Shown here in pieces: positions 1 through 8,970 of a DNA stretch of 64,000 nt. The notes under the pieces were generated by a model that was given only the letters and a program-made list of their open reading frames with translations, had not been told where the DNA came from and did no database searches. Position 1 is the stretch's first letter. Each line of letters begins with the position of its first letter. This DNA is from Megaera_A sp965233855 (lineage in GTDB: Bacteria; Pseudomonadota; Alphaproteobacteria; Rickettsiales; Rickettsiaceae). The translations under genes were made by a program, and so were the position numbers. The stretch is taken from assembly GCA_965233855.1 (NCBI GenBank), contig OZ247586.1, positions 1,240,001-1,304,000 on the forward strand. The letters run 5' to 3'.

Positions 1-449
1 TAGATCCAGTAATTGTTGAAGTATACGGCAGTAAAATGCCAATATCTCAAGTTGGAACAGTGTCAACACCAGATGCAAAAACTATAACTGTTCAAGTTTG
101 GGACAAAGCAATGGTAAAAACTGTTGAAAAAGCAATTGCTGATGCAAATCTAGGTGTTAACCCAAGCTCAGATGGACAATTAATTCGTATGAACCTTCCG
201 CCTTTAAGCGAAGAAAGAAGAAAAGAATTAGTAAAAATTGCTCATAAATATGGAGAAAATACAAAAATCACTCTTCGTAATATACGTAGAGATGGTATGG
301 ATAAATTAAAGCAAATGGAAAAGAACAATGAAATTTCCAAGGATGAGCACCATGCACACTCTGATGAAGTGCAAAAACTAACTGATGAATTTATAGGAAA
401 AGTTGAAACAAACGTTAAATCTAAAGAAAGCGAAATTATTAAAATTTAA
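1..449 (+). CDS. frr: Ribosome recycling factor, 5'-truncated by the window edge
   Basis: The frame is open from base 3 and the gene begins outside the window, so only the C-terminal ~148 residues are seen. RRF works with EF-G to split post-termination ribosomes in the cytoplasm. The recognisable core is VEVYGSKMPISQVGTV, then the domain II return and the last helix with RMNLPPLSEERRKELVKIA and RNIRRDGMDKLK. Full-length family members are about 185 residues, so roughly 37 are missing. The stop TAA shares one base with the ATG of the broken DUF1801 gene downstream (TAATG), an arrangement that suggests former translational coupling. Confidence 0.95.
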   Translation, partial: DPVIVEVYGSKMPISQVGTVSTPDAKTITVQVWDKAMVKTVEKAIADANLGVNPSSDGQLIRMNLPPLSEERRKELVKIAHKYGENTKITLRNIRRDGMDKLKQMEKNNEISKDEHHAHSDEVQKLTDEFIGKVETNVKSKESEIIKI

Positions 450-855
450 TGGAACATAATCTAAGAGAAGTCTATTCATCCTATCCAATTCAACATAGAA
501 AAAAACTTCTCTTACTCCGCCAATTAATATTTAATACCGCAATAGAAAATCCTGAAATTGGTACAAAGAAGAAACTCTTAAATGGGGTGATCCAAGCTAT
601 GTAACGTCGAATAAAAATGGCAGCACTATTGACTCGCTTGGCATAAAAAAAACACCAAACAAATACTGCATGTATTTCAATTGCAAAACAAATCTAATAG
701 CATCTTTCCAAAAAACATATGGAGAATTATTTCAATTTGAAACTAATAGAGTCATAATATTTCACAAAAATGAAATATCAAAAGAAAAAGAACTAAAAAA
801 ATGCATTAAAAAATCACTAACTTATCACCTTAACAAAACCAGAAAAACACCTTAA
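449..855 (+). pseudogene. DUF1801-family protein, frameshifted
   Basis: Translation from the ATG at 449 gives VYSSYPIQHRKKLLLLRQ and then runs into a stop near 601. The next frame continues the same domain: EETLKWGDPSYVTSNKNGST, then YCMYFNCKTNLIASF, FETNRVIIFH and a final LTYHL motif ending at 855. This order matches the small DUF1801 (YdhG-like) domain. The two halves join with a one-base deletion in the A/G run near 565-568. The function of the family is unknown. A short stretch after the shift (DSLGIKK) also departs from the expected Arg/Leu-rich pattern, so decay has probably gone on. The stop overlaps the convergent znuA-like gene by 4 bases. A sequencing error in the A-run is the main alternative. 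Confidence 0.72.
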
Positions 856-1682
856 CGACAAGCTTTTAACTGATTAATCATTTTCAAATATTTAGTACAG
901 AATAAATCAAAACTATCGGACATATCTGCTGGCATTTGCCAATTTTCTGTTTCTAGCCGTATTATTTTCTTGTTAAATTTCTTGTATGACGCTGGATCTT
1001 GCAACATATCCAAAACAATGCATTGAGGCTGATCTGTATTTAAAATATATTCTAAATTATCAAAATCTTTTAAGCTTGAATGATGTTTCTGATAAAGCTT
1101 TATAATTGACCCATCCATATTTTTTACAAAATGATCCAAACTATCACTAAGAACCACAACTTCTCCAACTGAGGCCAGCTCATACTTTTTTAGTCGATCA
1201 AGCGACTTTATCTTTTCTCGTGCTTTATTTATATTATCACTAACAATTTTAGCTAGCGATGGAATTTCTGCACTAATTATAACAGCCAACTCTTCCTGCA
1301 GATTAAGCACATTATCTAAATCCAACCAAAAATGCCAATTTTTCCGACCGTTTTCATCATCAAAATTAATCGATTTAAGATTGCTAATTCTAATAACTTT
1401 ACCTTTAAAATTAGTTGCTAAATGAGCGGCATATCCATCAAAACTATCATCTATATAAATTAACATTGATGCATTAATAATTTTCTCTTTATCACTTGGT
1501 CTCATCTGATAGTGATGCGGACATCCGGCAGAGATATTTATTGCAGAAATTTCTACATTATCCTCAGTTAGCATTGCAACAATACTAGCAATAGGGGTAA
1601 TACTCGTGGTTATCTTAAGCACAGCCTGAGCATTAAAATTCACAAATATAACCAATATCAATAATAAAATTTTATTCTTCAT
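852..1682 (-). CDS. Periplasmic metal-binding protein, ZnuA-like (ABC zinc uptake)
   Basis: 276 residues with a signal peptide (hydrophobic residues 5-20, cleavage after NAQA). The family is the cluster A-I metal-binding proteins that deliver Zn or Mn to an ABC permease. Visible family motifs are CPHHYQMRPSDKEK near residues 54-67, which holds the first His ligand, and NWHFWLDLDN near residue 114, which holds the second. The His-rich loop of classical ZnuA is absent. The region that normally supplies the third ligand reads VLSDSLDHFVK, with the His displaced, so metal preference is open. The start overlaps the end of cca by 11 bases. No permease or ATPase gene is in the window. Confidence 0.82.
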   Translation of the reverse strand: MKNKILLLILVIFVNFNAQAVLKITTSITPIASIVAMLTEDNVEISAINISAGCPHHYQMRPSDKEKIINASMLIYIDDSFDGYAAHLATNFKGKVIRISNLKSINFDDENGRKNWHFWLDLDNVLNLQEELAVIISAEIPSLAKIVSDNINKAREKIKSLDRLKKYELASVGEVVVLSDSLDHFVKNMDGSIIKLYQKHHSSLKDFDNLEYILNTDQPQCIVLDMLQDPASYKKFNKKIIRLETENWQMPADMSDSFDLFCTKYLKMINQLKACR

Positions 1683-2883
1683 TTTTTAAAACCATATTTA
1701 ATAAAGATGATTCATCCAGAGAAAAATCACTATCAATCCATTTTTTCTTTAAGTTACCTAGGATTCTTCCGACTTCTTTGCCTTGGAACCCTAACTTTAA
1801 TATATCGTCCCCACTAACTGGAAAAATTGGCAATTCCTTATCAACGGAATCAAAATACAAATTACAAATAAATTGATTATTCTTAACCAAAAGTGAAGCA
1901 AAGACAAAATACTGCACAAAAGCTTTTTCTTCAAGCCAAATATTCTTCAAAACAAAAGTAATATCGCTTTTATCCTGCAACTCCACTAAATCCAACATTT
2001 TTAAAATAGAATTTGTCTGAGACTTAGAAAATTTCAAATCAATTAAATATGAAAAAGTAATATTATCATTATGCCTAAACAAAACTGAATATATCAAAGG
2101 CAATAATGGAGTAGAATTAAATTGCTCACATATAGAAAGCGCTAGTTGATGAAGATTAGCATCATATTTTTTAACTGCTAATATTTCCGATAAAACACCA
2201 TTTTTACTCATAACCTCAAGCATCTTTGAAGAATTCTGACTTAATAACAGCTCATCAATCTCAGATTTAATTCTCTCTCGTGATAAATCCTTTAAATGCT
2301 TCTTATACTTCTTACAAACATCCAAGCCTTTTAAATCAATTTTATTTGCATATCTTGCAGAAAATCTAAAAAAACGAAGAATTCTCAAATAATCTTCTTG
2401 CACCCTTTTTTCAGCATCACCAATGAATATCACTCTTCGCGCCTTAAGATCCTCAAGGCCTGTAGAGTAATCATATATCTTGTTTTCAAGCGGACAATAA
2501 CTAAGAGCATTGATCGTAAAATCTCTTCTTATCGCGTCTTCAGCAAAATCATCAGAATATTCAACTCTCGCACGGCGACCATCACAATCAATATCTTTTC
2601 GAAGAGTTGTTATTTCAAATGATTCATCTTTAATAATAGCCGTAACAGTACCAAATTTTATTCCTGTTGGAATGACTTTAATACCAAATTTACTAAGGAT
2701 TTTTATAACTTGCTCTGGGAGTAAATCAGTTGCAATATCAATATCAGAACATTCAATATTCAGCAAACTATCTCTTACAGCGCCACCGACAATACGAGCT
2801 GATCCACCACTAGAATTTAGGTGATTGATAATCACCATAAAATGTTTGGAATTAATTTCCAAATGTTTTTCTAGTGCTATCAT
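1672..2883 (-). CDS. cca: CCA tRNA nucleotidyltransferase / poly(A) polymerase family
   Basis: 403 residues. The class II nucleotidyltransferase head carries GGAVRDSLL, the catalytic SDIDIATDL and the nucleotide-binding RRDFTINALSY, followed by RILRFFRFSARY of the neck domain. This enzyme adds or repairs the CCA 3' end of tRNAs. The family also contains poly(A) polymerase PcnB, and I cannot separate the two by motif alone; size and the alphaproteobacterial setting favour CCA-adding. The three tRNAs seen in this window already encode CCA, which fits a repair role. It lies 59 bases after flgL and overlaps the znuA-like gene. Confidence 0.88.
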   Translation of the reverse strand: MIALEKHLEINSKHFMVIINHLNSSGGSARIVGGAVRDSLLNIECSDIDIATDLLPEQVIKILSKFGIKVIPTGIKFGTVTAIIKDESFEITTLRKDIDCDGRRARVEYSDDFAEDAIRRDFTINALSYCPLENKIYDYSTGLEDLKARRVIFIGDAEKRVQEDYLRILRFFRFSARYANKIDLKGLDVCKKYKKHLKDLSRERIKSEIDELLLSQNSSKMLEVMSKNGVLSEILAVKKYDANLHQLALSICEQFNSTPLLPLIYSVLFRHNDNITFSYLIDLKFSKSQTNSILKMLDLVELQDKSDITFVLKNIWLEEKAFVQYFVFASLLVKNNQFICNLYFDSVDKELPIFPVSGDDILKLGFQGKEVGRILGNLKKKWIDSDFSLDESSLLNMVLKNEE

Positions 2884-2942
2884 ATATACTAATTCTTTTT
2901 AGAAATAATAATTTTTCTCTAAATTAACAATATCAACTATAA

Positions 2943-3923
2943 CTAAACTCTTAAATTAGCCAAAGTGTCCGAGACTTTTCCATCAACATTTGAAAGAGCG
3001 ATTAAAGCCATCATACTAGTAAGTAACGCCTGAACTTGCTGAGTTCTTTCTACAAGGTTAGCAGAAAACAAATCATTATTTGCTTTCATTGCATCCTTTG
3101 CATCCCTTTTATTTATATCAAATGCTGCTTCAGTTTTTTTTACTTCTAAATCAATCAAAACTTTCAGCTCCCCGCGCGCATCTATTTGATCACGTTGAGC
3201 TACGCTAAGCTGTTGATCTGTATATACGGCAGCACCAGCTCCACCTGCATCAATTGCATTGGCGTTTTCTTTAACCATATTTAAATAGCCTATAGCTTTT
3301 GCCATAGCCTCATGACCAGGATGAATAAAACCTTCCTTTACTTCATGTTCAGAAGAAATAGTTACTATCGTACCGCTAGGAGAAACTGAACTATAATTAT
3401 TTGTTATCAAACCATTTACTACATTACTCTCATTAACCAAACTTACAGCAACTCTATTTCCGTTAGCATCTAATTTTGATAAAGGATCAGTGCCTGAATC
3501 TTTACCACCCCAAATAAATCTTCCAGAAGTATCTTTAGACCTCATCGCAACTTCAAGAGCAGCAAGAGCCTTATCAACTTTTTCCTGCTTTGAACCAGCG
3601 ACACTATTAGACTGAGACATTTCCTGCTCAAAACGCACCATAATGTCATTGATTTGTTTTACAGCATTCTGTTCGTTACTTAGCCTTGTAGACGTAATAC
3701 TTGCCGTAGTATCATAAGATTTTACATTAAGTAAAGTTGCTTGCAACTCATCAAACTCTCTAGCTAAACCAGATTTATCCAAAGCATCTCTTGAAAGAAA
3801 TTTCTCAGGTCGCGTAACTGCTGCTTGCGCTTCTTTTAACTCAGAGGCTTTAGCTCCAATATCGCCTACACGAGTTGCACTTGCACCTAAAATATCTACT
3901 GAAGATCTTAATGTATTTACCAT
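2943..3923 (-). CDS. flgL: Flagellar hook-associated protein 3 (hook-filament junction)
   Basis: 326 residues. FlgL forms the junction between hook and filament and is exported by the flagellar type III system. Flagellin-type N- and C-terminal helices are visible: N-terminal RLSNEQNAVKQINDIMVRFE and a C-terminal segment with SANLVERTQQVQALL. The middle has the short typical FlgL motif GRFIWGGKDSGTDPL near residue 140. It follows flgK by 32 bases in the same orientation, as expected for flgK-flgL. No signal peptide is expected or seen. It is the last flagellar gene of the block. Confidence 0.85.
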   Translation of the reverse strand: MVNTLRSSVDILGASATRVGDIGAKASELKEAQAAVTRPEKFLSRDALDKSGLAREFDELQATLLNVKSYDTTASITSTRLSNEQNAVKQINDIMVRFEQEMSQSNSVAGSKQEKVDKALAALEVAMRSKDTSGRFIWGGKDSGTDPLSKLDANGNRVAVSLVNESNVVNGLITNNYSSVSPSGTIVTISSEHEVKEGFIHPGHEAMAKAIGYLNMVKENANAIDAGGAGAAVYTDQQLSVAQRDQIDARGELKVLIDLEVKKTEAAFDINKRDAKDAMKANNDLFSANLVERTQQVQALLTSMMALIALSNVDGKVSDTLANLRV

Positions 3924-3955
3924 ATTCTCTTTTCCTAATTAAATGAGTTTACACT

Positions 3956-6730
3956 CTACCCAAACATAATATCTTGGGCTTTTGTTTCTATATTATTTAC
4001 CATGCTAATTAAGCGTGCTAACGCCTGCAACAAACGACCATCTTCAATAGCTTGGAGATATTGTTCATCTCTTTTTATACCAAACTTATCTTTTAGCGTA
4101 CTATTCATCTGCTTAAGTACATTAGATGATATACCAAACTCAACTTCCGAAGCGTTTAACTTGTCTGCTAAAACGCCTGTCAAAATAGTAGCTAAGTTAG
4201 AAAGAGAAACTTGAGTCGCGGGAATTAAACCACTTGCCTCAATATCCACTAAACCAAATTGCAAATTACTTAAGGCTTCAAGAACTTCACCACTTTCTGG
4301 TTTTATACTATAGCTATAAACTTTAGATGTTTCAACTTTGTCTGTTCCATCAATTAAACCTACATTTGCAGGAAGAGCGACACTGTTTAGCTGAGCACCC
4401 GCAGCATTTAAATCAATTGTAGCTCCAACTAAAACAAAAGCAACATGCACACCAGCTCCGGCTGCCGCATTCGCGCCAGTTCCAGCATTTTTTGCCTCCA
4501 ACGTTAAGGTTGCACCTGCAACAGTTGCCGTAACTAAACCGCCAATATCTGGGTGATTATTAATTGCATCTCTGAGGCCATTAATCCCACTTGCAGTTAA
4601 AACCTCATTTGGATTAGCTGGAACGGCTAAAGCTGCTACAAAAGTAAAAGTTTGACCACCTACACTAACCGTATCTAGATCAGCCAAAGCACCAGCAAAA
4701 CCAAGTGTGGCCGTTGCTTTTGCATCGCCCACAGTATGAACTGTATCAATACCAGCATCTCTTCCAGCTTGGCCTACTGCGAGCTGACTTACATCTGCTG
4801 AAATTTCAGAACTTACACTTAGTTCACCAGTAAATTCATCGAAATTAAACATATTATTAAATTCAAATAATGGCCCCAGACCACCTTGAATTGCCAAACG
4901 ATATGAATCATCTGCAGTTTGAATCACCAGCTTACCATTAGCTCCAGGATTTGCAGCAAGATCAATCTCAACTCCTTGATCATCAACTAGCATAGCTTTA
5001 GCCACAGATAAAAACCCATTAATTGTATTTGGATCAACAAAATCGACAGCTTGCGCTGCTGTTGCCAAGTCTATTGATATTCTATCATTCAAATCAACAG
5101 CTGGATCAACCACATAGGTAATAGTTCCACGCTGAACTACACCATTATCTCCAGTTACACGCACCTCTACTGTGATTTGTTTTTGAACATTTAAACCATC
5201 AACAGTTATAGGTAAACCAGTTGCTGCATTTACTCCTTGATCCAATCTAAAACTCGCAGGTAATTGATTAGCAGCTAAATTTACAGCATTTGCCCCACCA
5301 ATATCAGCCGTCGTAACACCCATCACCTCAATATTACTACCAAAATGTGAATTACCTTGCAGGTCAAGTTCAAACGTAAAGCTATTATTTGGACCAACCA
5401 CTGGACCATTTGACTTAAGCTGCATATTATTTACTAAATATTGCCCAGCAATTTGAGCACCATTCCCATCAGTTATTGAACCAATTGCTGCACGACTGCG
5501 CGATGGACCTGTATCTAAAGCCGCATTTATTTCTTTGATCATATCAGCTACTGTAGCTTTGCTGCTACCATCTTGCCCAACTCTTACCTTACTCATATCA
5601 ATAGTAACTGGATTCAATAATCCAGCTGCACCCCTTAGCTGATCACCATCTTTACTCACTGCATGAATTATAAATGGATTCCAATCGAGAGTTTGCGATC
5701 CATAAACGCTTATTGAGCTCTCAAAACGAGTCTTTGGTTGATATGTTGAACCACTATTATGTATATCATTTACAGCTTTTGCAACATTACGGCCAACCGC
5801 CTTTGCAGAATCAATCATATCTGGCAAAATATTTTTACGAAGCTCAACTAAAGCACCCCACACACCACCTGAAAATTTTTGAGTCCTATCGTCACTTCCA
5901 CCCATGAAAACAATAGGGTCAGGTGACTTTTTACCATCAACAAATTTATGAGTAAGTATCATTGGTGGATGATCAAGCCCACTTAAAATTTTCTCTTTTG
6001 TCCTGATTCCCGGATAATCAAATTTTGCATATTTCTCACCAGAAACTAAAACTGTTCCATCTTTTGCAGATTGAACCAAAACAGCCCCTCCAGCTTCGTA
6101 GGAAATTTTAACGTCCATAAATCTTGAAAGATCATTTACAAGATTGTCACGTTGATCATGTAATTTTATTGGTGACGTACTAATACGTAACTGCTGATTA
6201 AAATCAAACAAAGCTTTCACTGTAGAATTCACACCAGCAACACTGCTTTGCATTTGATTATCAGCTTCAAGCTGCAAACTAGCACCTTTTGCAGTTGCAT
6301 CAGTAATCCTTTGAGCTAGTGTTTCTCCTCTATCTACAAAAGCTTGCTTCATAGCTGAGCTACTATTAGACTCCAAAATCTTAGCTTGAGCAAAAAACTC
6401 ATTAACTGAATCAACTAATACAGATTTTTGAGGATTATCACTTCCAGCCACCACCGATTGCATAGATCTCAGATAAGTCGTAATCACATTATTCGCCTCT
6501 AGACGAGTGATTTGCTTTCTCTGAGCAGCTTCCAACAAAGGATCTGTAGCTCTTGTTAGGGACAAGCTAGTTCTAAGCATACCACCTGAGCCAATTCTAC
6601 CAACCGTAGTTGAAGCATCGAGTTTGCGAGCAGTTGGATCTCCTAATCTGCTTAAATTATCTGCAGATCCTTGCCCAAGAACACTTGATGCTGTGCGTAA
6701 ATTATTTGCTGCCGCTAATGCTGACGTCAT
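3956..6730 (-). CDS. flgK: Flagellar hook-associated protein 1, enlarged
   Basis: 924 residues, where typical FlgK is about 450-650. The N-terminal D0/D1 region carries SSAMKQAFVDRGETLAQRI and the FlgK-type AKDGTVLVSGEKYAKF, followed by NDIHNSGSTY near residue 325. The C-terminus has the conserved helix with LARLISMVNNIETKAQDIMFG. The extra length sits in residues ~400-780, rich in Ala, Gly, Asp and Thr with beta-type repeats such as TFTFVAALAVPANPNEV, likely surface-exposed D2/D3 domains. The gene starts 4 bases after the flgN-like stop. I am sure of the family; the role of the insert is unknown. Confidence 0.85.
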   Translation of the reverse strand: MTSALAAANNLRTASSVLGQGSADNLSRLGDPTARKLDASTTVGRIGSGGMLRTSLSLTRATDPLLEAAQRKQITRLEANNVITTYLRSMQSVVAGSDNPQKSVLVDSVNEFFAQAKILESNSSSAMKQAFVDRGETLAQRITDATAKGASLQLEADNQMQSSVAGVNSTVKALFDFNQQLRISTSPIKLHDQRDNLVNDLSRFMDVKISYEAGGAVLVQSAKDGTVLVSGEKYAKFDYPGIRTKEKILSGLDHPPMILTHKFVDGKKSPDPIVFMGGSDDRTQKFSGGVWGALVELRKNILPDMIDSAKAVGRNVAKAVNDIHNSGSTYQPKTRFESSISVYGSQTLDWNPFIIHAVSKDGDQLRGAAGLLNPVTIDMSKVRVGQDGSSKATVADMIKEINAALDTGPSRSRAAIGSITDGNGAQIAGQYLVNNMQLKSNGPVVGPNNSFTFELDLQGNSHFGSNIEVMGVTTADIGGANAVNLAANQLPASFRLDQGVNAATGLPITVDGLNVQKQITVEVRVTGDNGVVQRGTITYVVDPAVDLNDRISIDLATAAQAVDFVDPNTINGFLSVAKAMLVDDQGVEIDLAANPGANGKLVIQTADDSYRLAIQGGLGPLFEFNNMFNFDEFTGELSVSSEISADVSQLAVGQAGRDAGIDTVHTVGDAKATATLGFAGALADLDTVSVGGQTFTFVAALAVPANPNEVLTASGINGLRDAINNHPDIGGLVTATVAGATLTLEAKNAGTGANAAAGAGVHVAFVLVGATIDLNAAGAQLNSVALPANVGLIDGTDKVETSKVYSYSIKPESGEVLEALSNLQFGLVDIEASGLIPATQVSLSNLATILTGVLADKLNASEVEFGISSNVLKQMNSTLKDKFGIKRDEQYLQAIEDGRLLQALARLISMVNNIETKAQDIMFG

Positions 6731-6734
6731 AATT

Positions 6735-7208
6735 TTATACCCTATTATTCAAACCAACAGAAGGCATAGTATTCTTCACTTTTTCAGAAGAAACATTACC
6801 ATCTTTATTATAACCATATTGACGCATGGTTTCTTGCGTTTTATTTTCCTTATACATTTCAATCATTTGATCACTGACTTCGAGATTACTGCGAATAAGA
6901 ATCTCATTATCTCTTTTTGCAATATCCAACTTAGAAAATAATTCCTTTAATTTTTTCATAGATGAAGAATTTTGATCAAACTCTCCTCCAACCTTTACAA
7001 AATCTTCTATATCATGCTGTGCATCATTGAACTTAGAGATCGCATCAACTTTTTGTTCAACAACCATATCAATATTTGAAATTTGACCATTCTTAAGAGT
7101 GTCATTTTCCTTGTCGAGAATTGCAACAAGGTCTTTCAGCGACTTAGTTATTTTACTAACTACCGCGCTTTGACTCAAATTATTGCTATTATTTTTACTA
7201 TTTAACAT
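6735..7208 (-). CDS. Probable FlgN-type flagellar export chaperone
   Basis: 157 residues, mostly helical and charged, between flgJ and flgK. FlgN-family chaperones bind FlgK and FlgL before export. Supporting features are LKDLVAILDKENDTLKNG near the N-terminus, the helix with RDNEILIRSNLEVSDQMIEM, and the late QYGYNKDGN, which resembles the YG-x-G end of FlgN proteins. It overlaps flgJ by 11 bases and is followed 4 bases later by flgK, its expected client. The family is weakly conserved in sequence, so the call rests mainly on length, helical layout and gene order. Confidence 0.62.
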   Translation of the reverse strand: MLNSKNNSNNLSQSAVVSKITKSLKDLVAILDKENDTLKNGQISNIDMVVEQKVDAISKFNDAQHDIEDFVKVGGEFDQNSSSMKKLKELFSKLDIAKRDNEILIRSNLEVSDQMIEMYKENKTQETMRQYGYNKDGNVSSEKVKNTMPSVGLNNRV

Positions 7209-7857
7209 CTCGAACTTTTTTTATATTATCATCTTGAACTAAATTGCGATAAATCGCGAGCCCTATTTCACCGAGCTCTTCATCGGCGCTACCTTTAACC
7301 ACTTCTGTTAAATACTGGCCTCTGAATAATGTTTCGCCAAATCCACCTTCAGGATCAACTTCTCTTGCATTATCCATTAACGTAAAAAACATACCCATTA
7401 TCTGGACTTCCATTTCTTTCGCTAGTTTTTTAAGAGCAAGATTTGTGCCAACCTTTCCATCATTAGGGTTCAGAGGTGCTTTTACCTCTAAAGAATTATT
7501 TCCTACGCCAGAACCTAACAATTGACTAACTTGATCACTTGTTAAACCACTAGCATTAATTATAGAATCCATATCAGCTTGTGTTGGCTTTAACGAAGCC
7601 TTGCTCTTTGCAGTTTGAGCTTCAAGAGCCGCTTTAGCCCGATCAACTCTTAAATTCACTCCAGATTTGAGATCTAATTTTTTATTTGAACCTGCTTGAT
7701 TATTTAGCACTTTACTAAAAGTATTAGGCTTCCCAGGCTGTGACACCTTTAAATCAGCCCCAGTTTTTACAGAATCTGCCTTCCTTTGATCTATTATCTT
7801 ATAATACTCAACAGGCTTACCAACATTTGCAACACCCCCACCACCAATATCAGACAT
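7198..7857 (-). CDS. flgJ: Flagellar rod-binding protein FlgJ, rod-cap domain only
   Basis: 219 residues. The C-terminal half holds the rod-binding domain: LALKKLAKEMEVQIMGMFF, then DPEGGFGETLFRGQYLTEVV and LGEIGLAIYRNLV. The muramidase domain found in gammaproteobacterial FlgJ is absent, which is usual in alphaproteobacteria, where a separate lytic enzyme is used. The N-terminal ~100 residues are low-complexity, rich in Lys, Ser and Ala. It starts 2 bases after flgI ends and runs into the flgN-like gene, so it is part of one transcription unit. Confidence 0.85.
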   Translation of the reverse strand: MSDIGGGGVANVGKPVEYYKIIDQRKADSVKTGADLKVSQPGKPNTFSKVLNNQAGSNKKLDLKSGVNLRVDRAKAALEAQTAKSKASLKPTQADMDSIINASGLTSDQVSQLLGSGVGNNSLEVKAPLNPNDGKVGTNLALKKLAKEMEVQIMGMFFTLMDNAREVDPEGGFGETLFRGQYLTEVVKGSADEELGEIGLAIYRNLVQDDNIKKVRDVK

Positions 7858-7859
7858 AG

Positions 7860-8966
7860 TTATCTCACCTCAATCACCGCATCAAGCGCACCAACTGATT
7901 TCATACTATGCAAAATATTAATAATATCACGCGGATAAACTCCTAGCTTATTGAGTCCCGCAACCAAATCACTCAAAGTCGCACTTTCTTTTACATGATG
8001 CAAAGATCGACCACGCCTCTGATCAACGAAACTACTCACCAAATCACGTGTTTTCTCATCAGTCTCTGGACCATATTTTTCGTCGAAAGCAAGTTGACCA
8101 ACATTAACAATCAAATTGCCTTGCGCTATTGCGACAGGTCTAATATTCACTTTATCACCAATTACAACAGTACCAGTTGATTCATTAATCACTATTTTAG
8201 CCTTATAGTCTGGCTTGACTTCAAGCCCTTCAATTTCAGCAATAAATTCAACCACATCACCTTGTCTATATTTTGGCACAGTTACTTCAATCGTAGCTGC
8301 ATCAAGAGCGCCTGCTGTATTACCTGGTATATTATCATTAATAGCACCAGCAACTGCAATTGCCGTACCAAAATCAGGCGAATATAAGGAGAATTTGACG
8401 GTTTGCATATCACCAAAAGAGAAATCTATTTCATTTTCAACAATACCACCACTTTGAATATAACCATTAGTCTCAACACCCGTAGATTTAGTTTTAACAT
8501 CCCCTGATGCTGGAGTATAATTTGAAAGTGCCACGGCTCCTTGAGAAACTGCGTATACATTACCATCAGCACCGATCAACGGAGTCGCCAGTAAAGTACC
8601 ACCTTTTAAACTTTTTGCATCGCCAAGAGCACTAACTTTCACGTCAATTCTTGTACCCATTCTAGCAAAAGCCGGCAAGCTAGCTGTTACAGTAACTGCT
8701 GCAATATTTTTTGTTTTAGGGTTTGAACCTTGAACATTAACACCAAGCCTCTCTAAGAAGTCAGTCAACCCTTTTTCTGTAAATACTGTATTTTTTAAAT
8801 TATCGCCTGTTCCGCTAAGACCCACAATAAGGCCATGCCCGACAAGTAAATTTTCTCTAACTCCTTCAACAGCAGCTATATCTTTAATTCTTGTCTTAGC
8901 AAAAACATTCATAGACAAAAAAGTTACAATCAGTATAGCAGCTATATTTCTAATATTCATAAACAT
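7860..8966 (-). CDS. flgI: Flagellar P-ring protein
   Basis: About 368 residues from the chosen ATG. FlgI forms the periplasmic ring around the flagellar rod. Conserved stretches include RIKDIAAVEGVRENLLVGHG, then GLSGTGDN and the C-terminal NKLGVYPRDIINILHSMK. A signal peptide (AAILIVTFLSMNVFA) is visible only if translation starts near 8966 or 8960 (MFMNIRNIAAI). An upstream in-frame ATG at 9071 lies inside kdsB, adds a basic extension before the signal peptide and is unlikely to be used. The selected start is 4 bases after the kdsB stop. No strong ribosome binding site decides between the two close ATGs. Confidence 0.92.
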   Translation of the reverse strand: MFMNIRNIAAILIVTFLSMNVFAKTRIKDIAAVEGVRENLLVGHGLIVGLSGTGDNLKNTVFTEKGLTDFLERLGVNVQGSNPKTKNIAAVTVTASLPAFARMGTRIDVKVSALGDAKSLKGGTLLATPLIGADGNVYAVSQGAVALSNYTPASGDVKTKSTGVETNGYIQSGGIVENEIDFSFGDMQTVKFSLYSPDFGTAIAVAGAINDNIPGNTAGALDAATIEVTVPKYRQGDVVEFIAEIEGLEVKPDYKAKIVINESTGTVVIGDKVNIRPVAIAQGNLIVNVGQLAFDEKYGPETDEKTRDLVSSFVDQRRGRSLHHVKESATLSDLVAGLNKLGVYPRDIINILHSMKSVGALDAVIEVR

Positions 8967-8970
8967 TCTA

